A stretch of DNA of 19,829 nt from JBJKRF01 sp046704785 (GCA_046704785.1 JBJKRF010000070.1:1-19829), one strand, 5' to 3'; shown: positions 1 to 7,027, counted from the stretch's first letter. The notes: generated from the sequence alone by a model not told the origin. Translations and numbers: made by a program.

Positions 1-69
1 CCATGTTTCAAATAACAGCTTCCGCTGCTGTGGCGTGGAAAAACCAAAATAGGTTCGTTTCGTGCTCAT
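1..69 (-). CDS. N-terminal fragment of a transposase-like / helix-turn-helix protein (runs off the left edge)
   Basis: Only the first 23 codons are inside the window. They begin MSTKRTYFGFSTPQQRKL, which resembles the start of helix-turn-helix transposases of the IS481/IS3 kind, where a basic, Gln/Lys-rich segment precedes the DNA-binding domain. The ATG at 69 is well fixed: an in-frame TAA lies three codons upstream on this strand, and no other start fits. An AAGGG stretch sits just before the ATG but is closer than ideal for a ribosome binding site. Family assignment from 23 residues is weak; it could also be another HTH protein. If it is a transposase, the flanking 70-170 stretch could contain one end of the element. 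Confidence 0.4.
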   Translation of the reverse strand, partial: MSTKRTYFGFSTPQQRKLLFETW

Positions 70-174
70 GCCCTTATGTTACCCGATTATTAGATTTGCG
101 CAAGATGCGCTTGACTAAGACAAAAAAACGCCAATATGGGGTATTTTTCCCAACCTGACCTTAACCAAAAATAA

Positions 175-577
175 GGCATTTCAAGATGCCCCTTTGAAAA
201 CGGCATCAATTATCGAGAAGGACTGAATGGCACGGCGAACGGGAACTACAGCTTCCTAAACGAGGTCGCTATGGACGAAAACATGTGTCCGCGCGCCGCC
301 AATGTATAAATCGTCATGACGCATCCAAGAGTCCTCAGCGGGAGGTCTTCTGATAAGACCATCTCCAATGCTTTGTACGGGCTATTCGCCATTCAGCCTG
401 CTGGCATTATACCGCTACCCATCGACGGGCCGGTTTCTTGGATAAAAAAATGACGGCGAGAGCCGTATTTCCTGAGTCCTCAAGCACACGATATTGGAAA
501 TCTATCCAGAGGCCCCAAGCACGCAGGAGGATGCCTCCATAATAGGCGACTTTGACGATTTTTGCACGTGGATGTAG
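175..577 (+). pseudogene. Probable decayed protein-coding gene, family not recognised
   Basis: One + frame stays open from 175 to 451, broken only by an in-frame TAA at 307-309. It then hits TGA at 451-453 immediately after a run of seven A (444-450). Dropping one A moves into a frame that continues, past one TGA at 473-475, to a TAG at 575-577. The reconstructed product looks protein-like, with fragments such as ENGINYREGLNG, ISNALYGLFAIQPAG, LEIYPEAPSTQED and GDFDDFCTWM. Two internal stops, one homopolymer frameshift and no start codon with a ribosome site suggest a dead remnant. I do not recognise the family. Chance open frames of about 45 codons are not rare, so this remains tentative. 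A 6-bp hairpin (GGTCTT/AAGACC, 344-360) lies inside it. Confidence 0.35.
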
Positions 578-584
578 ATGAAAA

Positions 585-1658
585 ATGGACTCTATTTGCT
601 ATGTTCTCTCCTATTATGCGCCTGAGTATATTAGGACGCGCACCTTAGTTAAGGCGCTAAAGAGAATCGACGATCTCAAATTGTACGAGGCTAGGAATTC
701 ATCAAAAGGGATAATGCGTTATTTTCAGACTCTATGGAGGCTGCTTGCTATTCGACTACGCCATAACCCGAATTTTTATGTATTAGGATTCAGGGGATAT
801 GAGTTGTACTGGATTGTACGCTTAATCACTGCGGGGCATACCTTGATTTACGATCATATGATGTCACCCTATGACAGCCTTGTTTATGAACGTAAATTAA
901 TAAGGGAGGGGGGGCCTACTGCTAAATTCATTTATCAATACGAAAAATACATTCTTCACAATTCCAATATAATCCTGACCGACACGGAACTCCATAAAGA
1001 GTTTCTTAAAAGACTCTTTGACTTATCCCCTTCAAAAATATTGGCCATCCCAGTAGGGGCAGACGAAGATGTGTTTCGTACGAGTTGTCCTGTGCCTGTT
1101 CACAGCAACATTGCCCCCTTTGAAGTTCTCTTTTACGGTTCTTTTCTTCCCCTCCATGGTATGGAGTTCATACTAAAATCCGCCTTTATATTGCGTAAAG
1201 TCCCAATTCACTTCACATTAATCGGTGGAAACGAAGCAGCTCGATTACAAATCAGTCAAATGATTAAGCGATTTGATCTTGTTAATGTAAAACATGTGGA
1301 TTGGGTCGAATTTGAGACTCTGCCAGAATGGATCTCGCATGCTGATATCGGGCTGGGTGGGCCATTTGGCAATACTAGGCAGGCTCAGCGCGTAATCACA
1401 GGCAAAACCTTCCAATTTCTCGCCATGGCAAGGGCCGTCATCGTCGGAAGGATCGAGAGCGATTGTGGTTTTGTGGACAAAATAAATTGCCTGATCGTCG
1501 AACAAGGGGATGAAAAAGCCCTCGCTAGAGCCATATTCTGGGCGTTCCATCATAGGGCAGAGCTAGTGCAAATTGGTCGCCGTGGTTATGAACTGTATCA
1601 GGCACGTTATTCGATTAGACACATATCTGAGACCATACGAAGGAGCCTTTTGTCATGA
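585..1658 (+). CDS. Glycosyltransferase, GT-B fold (GT4-like)
   Basis: The 357-residue product is a cytoplasmic or membrane-associated sugar transferase that should use a nucleotide-activated sugar. The N-terminal half is divergent. The C-terminal half has the donor-binding Rossmann layout of glycosyltransferase group 1: the inter-domain IPVGADEDVF turn, FYGSFLPLHGMEFIL, and GKTFQFLAMARAVIVG near the end, where GT4 enzymes have the donor-binding E/Q-x7-E region. The final helix ends in YSIRHISETIRRSL, as in many GT4 proteins. The ATG at 585 is the earliest possible start because TGA lies two codons upstream; no clear Shine-Dalgarno is seen. Its stop overlaps the methyltransferase start (ATGA), so the two are translationally coupled. 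The sugar and acceptor cannot be inferred. Confidence 0.8.
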   Translation: MDSICYVLSYYAPEYIRTRTLVKALKRIDDLKLYEARNSSKGIMRYFQTLWRLLAIRLRHNPNFYVLGFRGYELYWIVRLITAGHTLIYDHMMSPYDSLVYERKLIREGGPTAKFIYQYEKYILHNSNIILTDTELHKEFLKRLFDLSPSKILAIPVGADEDVFRTSCPVPVHSNIAPFEVLFYGSFLPLHGMEFILKSAFILRKVPIHFTLIGGNEAARLQISQMIKRFDLVNVKHVDWVEFETLPEWISHADIGLGGPFGNTRQAQRVITGKTFQFLAMARAVIVGRIESDCGFVDKINCLIVEQGDEKALARAIFWAFHHRAELVQIGRRGYELYQARYSIRHISETIRRSLLS

Positions 1659-2410
1659 AATATCATCACCCGAGGTATCTCTTTCGCCGTCATGAAATTA
1701 TCCGACAAGTTGAAAGAGGCAAAAATTTCCTGGAAATAGGGCCGGGGAGCCTTGACCTTGCACAAGAGTTATTGTCAAAATTTGACAATGGAACCCTGAT
1801 TGATTTTAATGCCACCGACGTGGAACAAATTTACAATGGACTAAGGGCATCGTATAAACAGCGTCTCAAATTGATAATTGCGGATTTTTCTCAATATGAT
1901 AACTTCGATTTAAAATTCGACTGTGTTGCCGCTTGTGAGGTCCTTGAACACATCGAAGATGATAGAAAGTTTCTACAGAGAACACATGAACTGTTGGTGA
2001 ATCATGGACAGCTAATCCTGTCCGTCCCGGCTAGGAAAAAGTATTGGTCCACTGACGATGTAATCGTAGGCCACTTTCGAAGATATGAAAAACAGGAGTT
2101 ATATGACAAATTGGCAGAAGCGGGCTATGCACATGTTGTTATTGCATCTTATGGCTTTCCCTTTGAGAATCTCATACGGCTGGGACGTATTGCTTTGGCA
2201 AAGTCCCAATACAATGAAAGAGCAAGATGGGACCAAAAAGCACAATCTCAACAAAGCGCCTTCCTCGTCAAAAGAAGCTCTTATTTAAATCTGATCGGAC
2301 TGATCTTGAATAAATATACAATCTATCCATTCAACTTGTTTGCGTCATTGTTTAAGGAACTTGATCTAGGCGAGGGCTATGTTGTTTCTGCGACAAAATC
2401 CATCGCGTAA
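1655..2410 (+). CDS. Class I SAM-dependent methyltransferase
   Basis: This 251-residue protein should transfer a methyl group from S-adenosylmethionine. Motif I is FLEIGPGSLDLAQELL (glycine-rich SAM loop, about residues 25-40). The acidic strand end is near TLIDFNATD, and the motif IV region is VAACEVLEHIEDD. The segment LSVPARKKYWSTDDVIVGHFRRYEKQEL is typical of Methyltransf_11/23-type enzymes found in glycan and lipid gene clusters. It overlaps the upstream glycosyltransferase by four bases (ATGA), implying coupled translation and a shared pathway. A likely role is O-methylation of a sugar or glycan terminus, which is inference from context. Like its neighbour it is AT-rich. The substrate is unknown. 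Confidence 0.85.
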   Translation: MKYHHPRYLFRRHEIIRQVERGKNFLEIGPGSLDLAQELLSKFDNGTLIDFNATDVEQIYNGLRASYKQRLKLIIADFSQYDNFDLKFDCVAACEVLEHIEDDRKFLQRTHELLVNHGQLILSVPARKKYWSTDDVIVGHFRRYEKQELYDKLAEAGYAHVVIASYGFPFENLIRLGRIALAKSQYNERARWDQKAQSQQSAFLVKRSSYLNLIGLILNKYTIYPFNLFASLFKELDLGEGYVVSATKSIA

Positions 2411-2431
2411 AGACATTGTTTTCCATAACAA

Positions 2432-2566
2432 ACTCAAGTTGCTACCTTGTTTGTTGATCTACTTTCGACGAAAAATTTGCGATTTAACGTCTTTCCCCTT
2501 TGCAGCTTCGCGCCTCTGCATTAAACCTCTCTCTATCTGTGAATTCTGCAAAGTAGCAACTTGGGT
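2432..2566. repeat. 18-bp imperfect inverted repeat with 99-base interior (MITE/REP-like)
   Basis: The left arm at 2432-2449 reads ACTCAAGTTGCTACCTTG. The reverse complement of the right arm (2549-2566) reads ACCCAAGTTGCTACTTTG. They match at 16 of 18 positions, with a perfect 11-bp core (CAAGTTGCTAC). The interior has no convincing reading frame. Part of the right arm, CTGCAAAGTAGC (2546-2557), recurs exactly at 3781-3792 in the next gap, which suggests an interspersed family and not a terminator. No run of T follows the right arm. Confidence 0.55.
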
Positions 2567-2704
2567 AACGGTTTGGATTCGGGACCAAGCTCAGACGGGT
2601 AAACCTGGGTCTGCGAAAAACAAAATTCGACTTCTGCAGGGCCACTTCGACCTCGAATTTCGCGAAGAAAGAATCACCTTCGCGGGCTTTGCGACTTTGC
2701 GGTC
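2499..2704. repeat. Two clusters of a degenerate 8-base motif, TTYGCRNC
   Basis: Bases 2499-2522 read as three units: TTTGCAGC, TTCGCGCC and TCTGCATT. Bases 2679-2704 read as TTCGCGGGC, TTTGCGAC and TTTGCGGTC. Both follow the same TTYGCR pattern with 8-9 base spacing. From general knowledge, similar 'cttcgcg/ctttgcg' strings occur as interspersed intergenic sequence in several bacterial genomes. Here they flank the right half of the 350-base gap between the methyltransferase and the membrane-protein gene. Confidence 0.4.
2623..2660. repeat. 8-bp perfect inverted repeat in the 2411-2760 gap
   Basis: AAATTCGA (2623-2630) pairs exactly with TCGAATTT (2653-2660) across a 22-base loop. No T-run follows, so it does not look like an intrinsic terminator. 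With the 2432-2566 repeat it accounts for much of the 350 bases between the methyltransferase and the membrane-protein gene. I see no credible gene in that gap. Confidence 0.4.
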
Positions 2705-2760
2705 AGCGCTTTGCCCCTGACTGAGTAAGATGAGATATGTAAAATGGAAATTCTAAAAAC

Positions 2761-3717
2761 GTGATAAATAAGACAACCCGTTCCATCCTGCTTTCCGCGA
2801 TAAGCCTTCTGGTTATTCTCGCTTTTGCCTATTATTTGTATGTTAACGCGGACCAGTACCGCCAAATTTTACGTTTGTCGATGTCTGGGGTAGCTATGCT
2901 ATTTCTGCTCTCACTGCCATTCCCCTTGCTCAACGGATTGCAGAATATTTATTTGTATCGTGGTCTGGGCGTAGACCTTTCCTACCAAGATGGGTTTCTC
3001 CTGACTGCAGCATCAACCCTGGCAAATCAATTGCCGATTTCTGGCGGAATTGTATCCAAAGGTTTCTACTTGAAAAAGATCTTTAATCTTCCTTACACAA
3101 AATTTCTCAGCGCAACGCTGGCTCTCATGCTATGTTTCCTGGCAACCAACGGGGTAATGGGATTGTCTATTTTGCTTTTTTGGATCTTCTTCAAAAAAGC
3201 AATTGTTTCACCTCTGTTATTGATCGGCTTTGCTCTGATGATAACATGTCTTTTGCCTTTCCTGCTCCCAATGGACCGCATGCGGTTTCCAGATCCAATT
3301 CGCGAACGGATTCAACAAGCAGTTGAGGGATGGAACCTCATCAGCACAAACGCGATGTTATTGTTCAAGCTTGTTGCCTTACAAGCCAGTCTGCTATTGC
3401 TCTTGGCACTTCGATATTGGCTTGCATTCCACATGCTGTCGCTCAATGTTACCTTCGGCGAAGTGATGTTGTTTTCGGCAGCTTCGATTCTGACACAACT
3501 GGTAAGCATTGCTCCCGGGGGGCTGGGCGTAAGGGAAGGGATTGTGGGAGCAGTTGCGGTGGTACTGGGTTTCGACATGAGCGTAAGCATTGTCGCTGTA
3601 GGGTTGGACCGTCTGATATCGACCTTACCGATCCTGTTAATCGGTGGGATAAGTACAATCATTTTGGGCAGACAGATTTCGGATTGGTCAATGAAAGAGG
3701 AAACAGAAGAATTGTAA
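2761..3717 (+). CDS. UPF0104 / lysylphosphatidylglycerol synthase TM-region family membrane protein
   Basis: This 318-residue, strongly hydrophobic inner-membrane protein has about eight predicted membrane spans (for example residues 8-27, 41-58 and 113-140, and several in the last third). Family signatures are ANQLPISGGIVSKGFYLKK in the first half and SIAPGGLGVREGIVG in the second, matching the PGGLGxREg hallmark of PF03706. In MprF this domain flips aminoacylated lipids. Stand-alone members beside glycosyltransferases and methyltransferases are usually annotated as flippase-like, with role unproven. It probably handles a lipid or lipid-linked glycan here (inference). Translation starts at GTG: an in-frame TAA lies seven codons upstream, no ATG intervenes, and a weak GGAA at 2746-2749 is the only ribosome-site candidate. 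A TAAAAT at 2740-2745 may be a -10 element. Confidence 0.8.
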   Translation: MINKTTRSILLSAISLLVILAFAYYLYVNADQYRQILRLSMSGVAMLFLLSLPFPLLNGLQNIYLYRGLGVDLSYQDGFLLTAASTLANQLPISGGIVSKGFYLKKIFNLPYTKFLSATLALMLCFLATNGVMGLSILLFWIFFKKAIVSPLLLIGFALMITCLLPFLLPMDRMRFPDPIRERIQQAVEGWNLISTNAMLLFKLVALQASLLLLLALRYWLAFHMLSLNVTFGEVMLFSAASILTQLVSIAPGGLGVREGIVGAVAVVLGFDMSVSIVAVGLDRLISTLPILLIGGISTIILGRQISDWSMKEETEEL

Positions 3718-3771
3718 CTCACCGTTATGCCAACAAGATTAGTTGAGGGATGGTTTCAGGGTTGTCAAGTG

Positions 3772-3810
3772 GCTCACATGCTGCAAAGTAGCTTGTTAGG
3801 TGAGCTGCAG
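3772..3810. repeat. Repeat-like segment sharing a 12-mer with the 2432-2566 element
   Basis: CTGCAAAGTAGC at 3781-3792 is identical to 2546-2557, the inner part of the right arm of the upstream inverted repeat. Here it sits between GCTCAC (3772-3777) and GTGAGC (3800-3805), a separate 6-bp inverted repeat. It may be a truncated copy of the same interspersed element. Confidence 0.35.
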
Positions 3811-3871
3811 ATTGTGCCTCGCACTCCATCTGATGATATTGAAATATGATTTCTGAAAGGGTCATGCAATT

Positions 3872-4687
3872 GTGAACAAATATTTAATTACACCGCTACG
3901 ACAACGCCTTTTAACTCTGCGGGTTAATCGGCGTCAAATGGAAGAATGGATCGTCAAATGGGATTTCTTCTTTATTCTCGCACTTGGTCGTTCAGGGACA
4001 AACTTCTTGGCAAATTTTCTGAGTCAGGCGCAGGATGCTTATGTTTTTCACGAGCCAGTTCTCGAAGATTTTAATGCCTACGTAAAAGCATTTTACAGCC
4101 CGGCGGATGCGGCCAAATACATTCAGGGGTTTCGAAAAAGGGAAATCTATCTTCGAATGCGTTGTATTGAGTCAGGTGTGTATGGAGAAGTAAACAGTAA
4201 TCTCCGCCGCCACGCTGAGGCTATCAAGAACGCCTTCCCGAACGCAACTCTTCTCCATTTAGTACGAGACGGCCGCGATGTGGTGCGCTCCCTGATTCCG
4301 CGTAGGATCATGACCGTCAAGGATCCGATCGCGACGAGAATCCATCCCAAAGACTTAGATCCTTGGAAGACGCAATGGCGCGAGATGGATCGATTTTCCA
4401 GGCTATGTTGGCTGTGGCAGGTGGAAAATTCATATCTGCGGACCACAATCGGAAAGCCGGTTCAGTTTGAAAAAATTTTGTCAAGCTACGAATATTTTTC
4501 CAGCCAAATCCTTGAACCCTGCGGCATTCAAATCGACAAGAGAGATTGGGAAAATGCTATTGCCCACCCTCGTAATACCACACGCGAGTTCTCAATGCCA
4601 AAATGGAATGAATGGACTGCAGAGCAACAAAAGATTTTCAGGGAAATTTGTGGCGAAGAGATGGAACAATGTGGTTATTCGTTTTAG
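3872..4687 (+). CDS. PAPS-dependent sulfotransferase family protein
   Basis: The 271-residue product should move a sulfuryl group from PAPS (3'-phosphoadenosine-5'-phosphosulfate) to a hydroxyl or amine. The 5'-phosphosulfate-binding loop is GRSGTNF at residues 39-45, preceded by a hydrophobic strand (FFILAL) as in Sulfotransfer_1/3 enzymes. The 3'-phosphate-binding segment is RDGRDVVRS at residues 132-140. No signal peptide is seen, so it should act in the cytoplasm. Translation starts at GTG 3872, ten bases after an AAAGGG ribosome site (3856-3861); the ATG at 3864 is out of frame and hits TGA at once. With neighbouring glycosyltransferases and a methyltransferase, a sulfated surface glycan or glycolipid is the likely product, but the acceptor is unknown. 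Confidence 0.8.
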   Translation: MNKYLITPLRQRLLTLRVNRRQMEEWIVKWDFFFILALGRSGTNFLANFLSQAQDAYVFHEPVLEDFNAYVKAFYSPADAAKYIQGFRKREIYLRMRCIESGVYGEVNSNLRRHAEAIKNAFPNATLLHLVRDGRDVVRSLIPRRIMTVKDPIATRIHPKDLDPWKTQWREMDRFSRLCWLWQVENSYLRTTIGKPVQFEKILSSYEYFSSQILEPCGIQIDKRDWENAIAHPRNTTREFSMPKWNEWTAEQQKIFREICGEEMEQCGYSF

Positions 4688-4738
4688 TTGGTCAATGATT
4701 TCATTTCTTTCTTCTTCCATGAAGGTATTGCAGACATC

Positions 4739-4766
4739 TTGACTGTAAATCTGAAAAGTTTATACC
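4739..4766 (+). promoter_or_regulatory. Candidate sigma-70-type promoter for the GT2 gene
   Basis: TTGACT (4739-4744, five of six to consensus) is followed after 16 bases by TATACC (4761-4766, four of six). Transcription would begin near 4773, downstream of the GTG at 4767. This argues for the ATG at 4794 as the true start of the GT2 gene. Confidence 0.5.
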
Positions 4767-4793
4767 GTGACACCCATGTGGCAAGGCTGTTTT

Positions 4794-5753
4794 ATGCTCA
4801 CTCTTGATGTCATCATCGTCAACTGGAACACTGGAACACAACTACTGGATTGTCTGAAATCGTTACAAACGACAGTCCGGAAATCGGTTTTTCAGTTGTC
4901 GGGATGTTTTGTTATCGATAATGCTTCCACAGATGGTTCCGCAGAGATATCGGAAAATTACGCATTCCCTCTCACGATCATCAGGAATCAGGAAAACAAA
5001 GGGTTTGCCTACGCCTGTAACCAGGGTGCAAAAGCAGGAAACGCCGAGTTCATCTTGTTCCTCAACCCGGATGTTGTTTTGTTTCAAGACAGTCTGACAA
5101 ACGCTCTTCTTTTCCTGTCCAACCCGGAACACGCAAAAGTAGGCCTTCTTGGCATTCAATTGGTCGATGAAAAAGGCGTCGTCCAGCGCAACGTGGCCCG
5201 TTTCCCCACACCAAAGTCACTGTTTTATCAAATGTTCGGTCTCGACCGAATCTGGCCCGGACGATTTCCGGCGCACTTCATGACAGACTGGAACCACCAA
5301 GACAGTCGGGAAGTGGATCAAGTGCAAGGCTCTTTTTTTCTAGTACGGCGCAAAGTATTCGAGGAATTACAAGGTTTCGACGAACGATTTTTTATGTACT
5401 ACGAGGACCTCGATTTCGCTTTTCGGGCAACACGCGCCGGATGGAAGGTCTATTATCTGGCCGATACTCAATCGTTTCATCGAGGGGGCGGGACCTCGCA
5501 CCAGGTAAAAGCCAAACGGCTGTTCTATGTTCTCTGTAGCCGGACGAAATATGTTGCCAAGCACTTTCCGAGCGCAACCATGCAGCTTACCTACGCATCA
5601 CTATTGATCGAATTTCCGGTACGGGTCGTCTGGGGTCTGGTTAATTTTTCAGGAACAGCCGTCGTGGAAGCAGTTCAGGCTTACTGGATGTTTTTACGGG
5701 AACTTCCACACCTGACGAAGGAAATCAGGCGATCAACAACGAAGCAAGCATAG
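4794..5753 (+). CDS. Glycosyltransferase family 2 (rhamnosyltransferase/WbbL-like)
   Basis: This GT-A-fold sugar transferase has 319 residues. It opens MLTLDVIIVNWNTG, the standard GT2 nucleotide-binding strand, followed by VIDNASTDGS, then NKGFAYACNQG and FLNPDV, the metal-binding DxD equivalent. The acceptor/catalytic region is GFDERFFMYYEDLDFAFR, followed by FHRGGGTS. This layout matches GT2 enzymes annotated as dTDP-rhamnosyl or related transferases, but the sugar is not certain. I chose ATG 4794 because AAGG at 4783-4786 is well spaced and the family motif starts there. In-frame GTG 4767 and ATG 4776 are alternatives. It has its own promoter candidate and ends two bases before the convergent kinase gene. 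Confidence 0.88.
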   Translation: MLTLDVIIVNWNTGTQLLDCLKSLQTTVRKSVFQLSGCFVIDNASTDGSAEISENYAFPLTIIRNQENKGFAYACNQGAKAGNAEFILFLNPDVVLFQDSLTNALLFLSNPEHAKVGLLGIQLVDEKGVVQRNVARFPTPKSLFYQMFGLDRIWPGRFPAHFMTDWNHQDSREVDQVQGSFFLVRRKVFEELQGFDERFFMYYEDLDFAFRATRAGWKVYYLADTQSFHRGGGTSHQVKAKRLFYVLCSRTKYVAKHFPSATMQLTYASLLIEFPVRVVWGLVNFSGTAVVEAVQAYWMFLRELPHLTKEIRRSTTKQA

Positions 5754-5755
5754 TC

Positions 5756-6793
5756 TCACGAGCGACTCTGGTACAGCGCCACCAACGCCGCGCCGATCGC
5801 TTGCGACAGGTCGCCCAAGGCGGCAGGTTCGATGCTGATACTCGTCCGTTGCGAGGCCCAAAAATAGGGACTGGCCGTCTCCCGAATGATTTGCAAGTAA
5901 CGTTCACGGAATGTCTCAGTTGTCGATTCCGGGTCCATCAGTCCGCCGCCGATAACGACGAACTGCGGATCAAGCACCATGGCAAGGCCGGCCACATGCA
6001 ACCCCATTGCGCGGGCCTGAAAGTCGAAGATTTCGAGCGCCAAAGGATCACCCTTTTGAGCAAGGCCGCGCAATGCCAGGGACTTTTCCTTGGGGCTCTG
6101 CGTAGACTTCGCCAATTCATGATCAGGGTATTTGGGCAGTTTTTCGGCAAGCAAATATGGAAGGCCGGAAATAGTCGTATAGACTTCGACACATCCCCAG
6201 GTTCGGCCACAACCGCACGGGTAAGGCTTGATATCCAGAAGATGCAACGGCGCGGGCATGTGACTGGCTTCCATTCCAGCCAGAGTATCTCCATCAAGTG
6301 GAAGGCCATTCCGATCGATATAAGCGCAACCGAGGCCAGACCCCGGCGCCAGCATCAGCACAGTTCCTTTGCCGCTCCCCCGAACCCGTTGCGCCTCGGC
6401 CACGCCCCCAAAATTACCGTCATTTCCAACAACCAGTGGAACAGCTCTCCCAGCCCGTTCGGCCAGCGCGCTGCTATAAGCCATGTGAACATCCCAACCG
6501 TCGAAGCTTGCCGGCAAATTCGCTAAACGGCCCAACACCCCGTATCGCTGAAACGGTCCGGGGATGGCCAGGCCAACCCCCTGCACATCGTCCCAAACCA
6601 GGCCATTTTGATCCAGGTATTCGCTGATAGCGTCGACCCAACCCCGGATGACGGCATCCGGCCCTGCCTGAGAATTCGTCGATCTTTGGAGGAGTTTTGT
6701 AGAGATCGTCGTCCCGTCACCCCAAACGCCTCCCACCTTCGATGTCGTGGCACCGCTGTCTGTGCCGATATACACGCTTTGCTTTGTAGCCAT
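5756..6793 (-). CDS. ROK-family sugar kinase (glucokinase-like)
   Basis: The product has 345 residues and should phosphorylate a hexose or amino-hexose with ATP in the cytoplasm. The N-terminal phosphate loop is YIGTDSGATTSK, and GVGLAIPGPF follows. The catalytic aspartate lies in GNDGNFGG (D125). A zinc site of the ROK type is intact: H178 in ASHMPAP, then CGCGRTWGCVE (C193, C195, C201). The adenosine region includes FVVIGGGLMD. All key residues are present, so it should be an enzyme and not a ROK repressor; no HTH domain precedes it. The start is ATG 6793, because GAGGTGA at 6799-6805 is eight bases upstream and the alternative GTG at 6802 falls inside that ribosome site. It is the only complete minus-strand gene. 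The exact substrate (glucose, fructose, ManNAc or GlcNAc) cannot be told. Confidence 0.88.
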   Translation of the reverse strand: MATKQSVYIGTDSGATTSKVGGVWGDGTTISTKLLQRSTNSQAGPDAVIRGWVDAISEYLDQNGLVWDDVQGVGLAIPGPFQRYGVLGRLANLPASFDGWDVHMAYSSALAERAGRAVPLVVGNDGNFGGVAEAQRVRGSGKGTVLMLAPGSGLGCAYIDRNGLPLDGDTLAGMEASHMPAPLHLLDIKPYPCGCGRTWGCVEVYTTISGLPYLLAEKLPKYPDHELAKSTQSPKEKSLALRGLAQKGDPLALEIFDFQARAMGLHVAGLAMVLDPQFVVIGGGLMDPESTTETFRERYLQIIRETASPYFWASQRTSISIEPAALGDLSQAIGAALVALYQSRS

Positions 6794-6798
6794 ACTAT

Positions 6799-6805
6799 TC
6801 ACCTC
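6799..6805 (-). promoter_or_regulatory. Ribosome binding site fixing the ROK kinase start
   Basis: On the minus strand GAGGTGA lies immediately before an eight-base optimal spacing to ATG 6793. The upstream in-frame GTG (6802) overlaps this site and so cannot use it. Confidence 0.6.
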
Positions 6806-6903
6806 AATAAGTAAGATAAGTTTAACGGCAGCTCAAAGACCGCCAATGAATTGCATCCTGACAGATGGTTCTGACCAATTACAAGGAAAGGCCGATAAAC
6901 TTT

Positions 6904-6934
6904 GATAAAATGCGAGCAATCTGTTTGATTGCTC
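6904..6934. promoter_or_regulatory. 8-bp hairpin and paired GATAAA motifs in the divergent intergenic region
   Basis: GAGCAATC (6914-6921) and GATTGCTC (6927-6934) form a perfect 8-bp stem with a 5-base TGTTT loop. Two GATAAA motifs (6894-6899 and 6904-6909) lie just to the left, one helical turn apart. The region lies between divergent genes, where an operator would be expected. A weak terminator is possible because CTTTTC follows on the + strand. Confidence 0.35.
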
Positions 6935-6965
6935 CTTTTCAAACACTGATCACCAAGTCAGATAT

Positions 6966-6971
6966 TATAAT
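6966..6971 (+). promoter_or_regulatory. Candidate -10 element (TATAAT) upstream of the glycan cluster
   Basis: A perfect TATAAT lies 56 bases before the preferred start at 7028 and five bases before an alternative in-frame ATG at 6977. No good -35 box is seen at normal spacing. It is the best candidate for the head promoter of the 7028-13711 run. Confidence 0.45.
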
Positions 6972-7027
6972 CCCTGATGGCAACGCTCTTTCCCAGCCAA
7001 CGCCTCCATCATGAAATCCAACAGATA

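Noticed and set aside
120..152. Similarity between the AT-rich stretch at 120-152 and the one at 19613-19660
   Set aside because: Both have A and T runs around a GC-rich AATAT centre, but exact matches are too short to claim a shared repeat.
2379..2720. 113-codon frame overlapping the end of the methyltransferase
   Set aside because: It crosses the inverted-repeat region, overlaps a clear gene and has no family motif.
6977..7027. In-frame ATG 6977 as the start of the glycosyltransferase
   Set aside because: The 17 extra residues are not family-like and have no ribosome site. It is not excluded if the gene is leaderless from the TATAAT at 6966.
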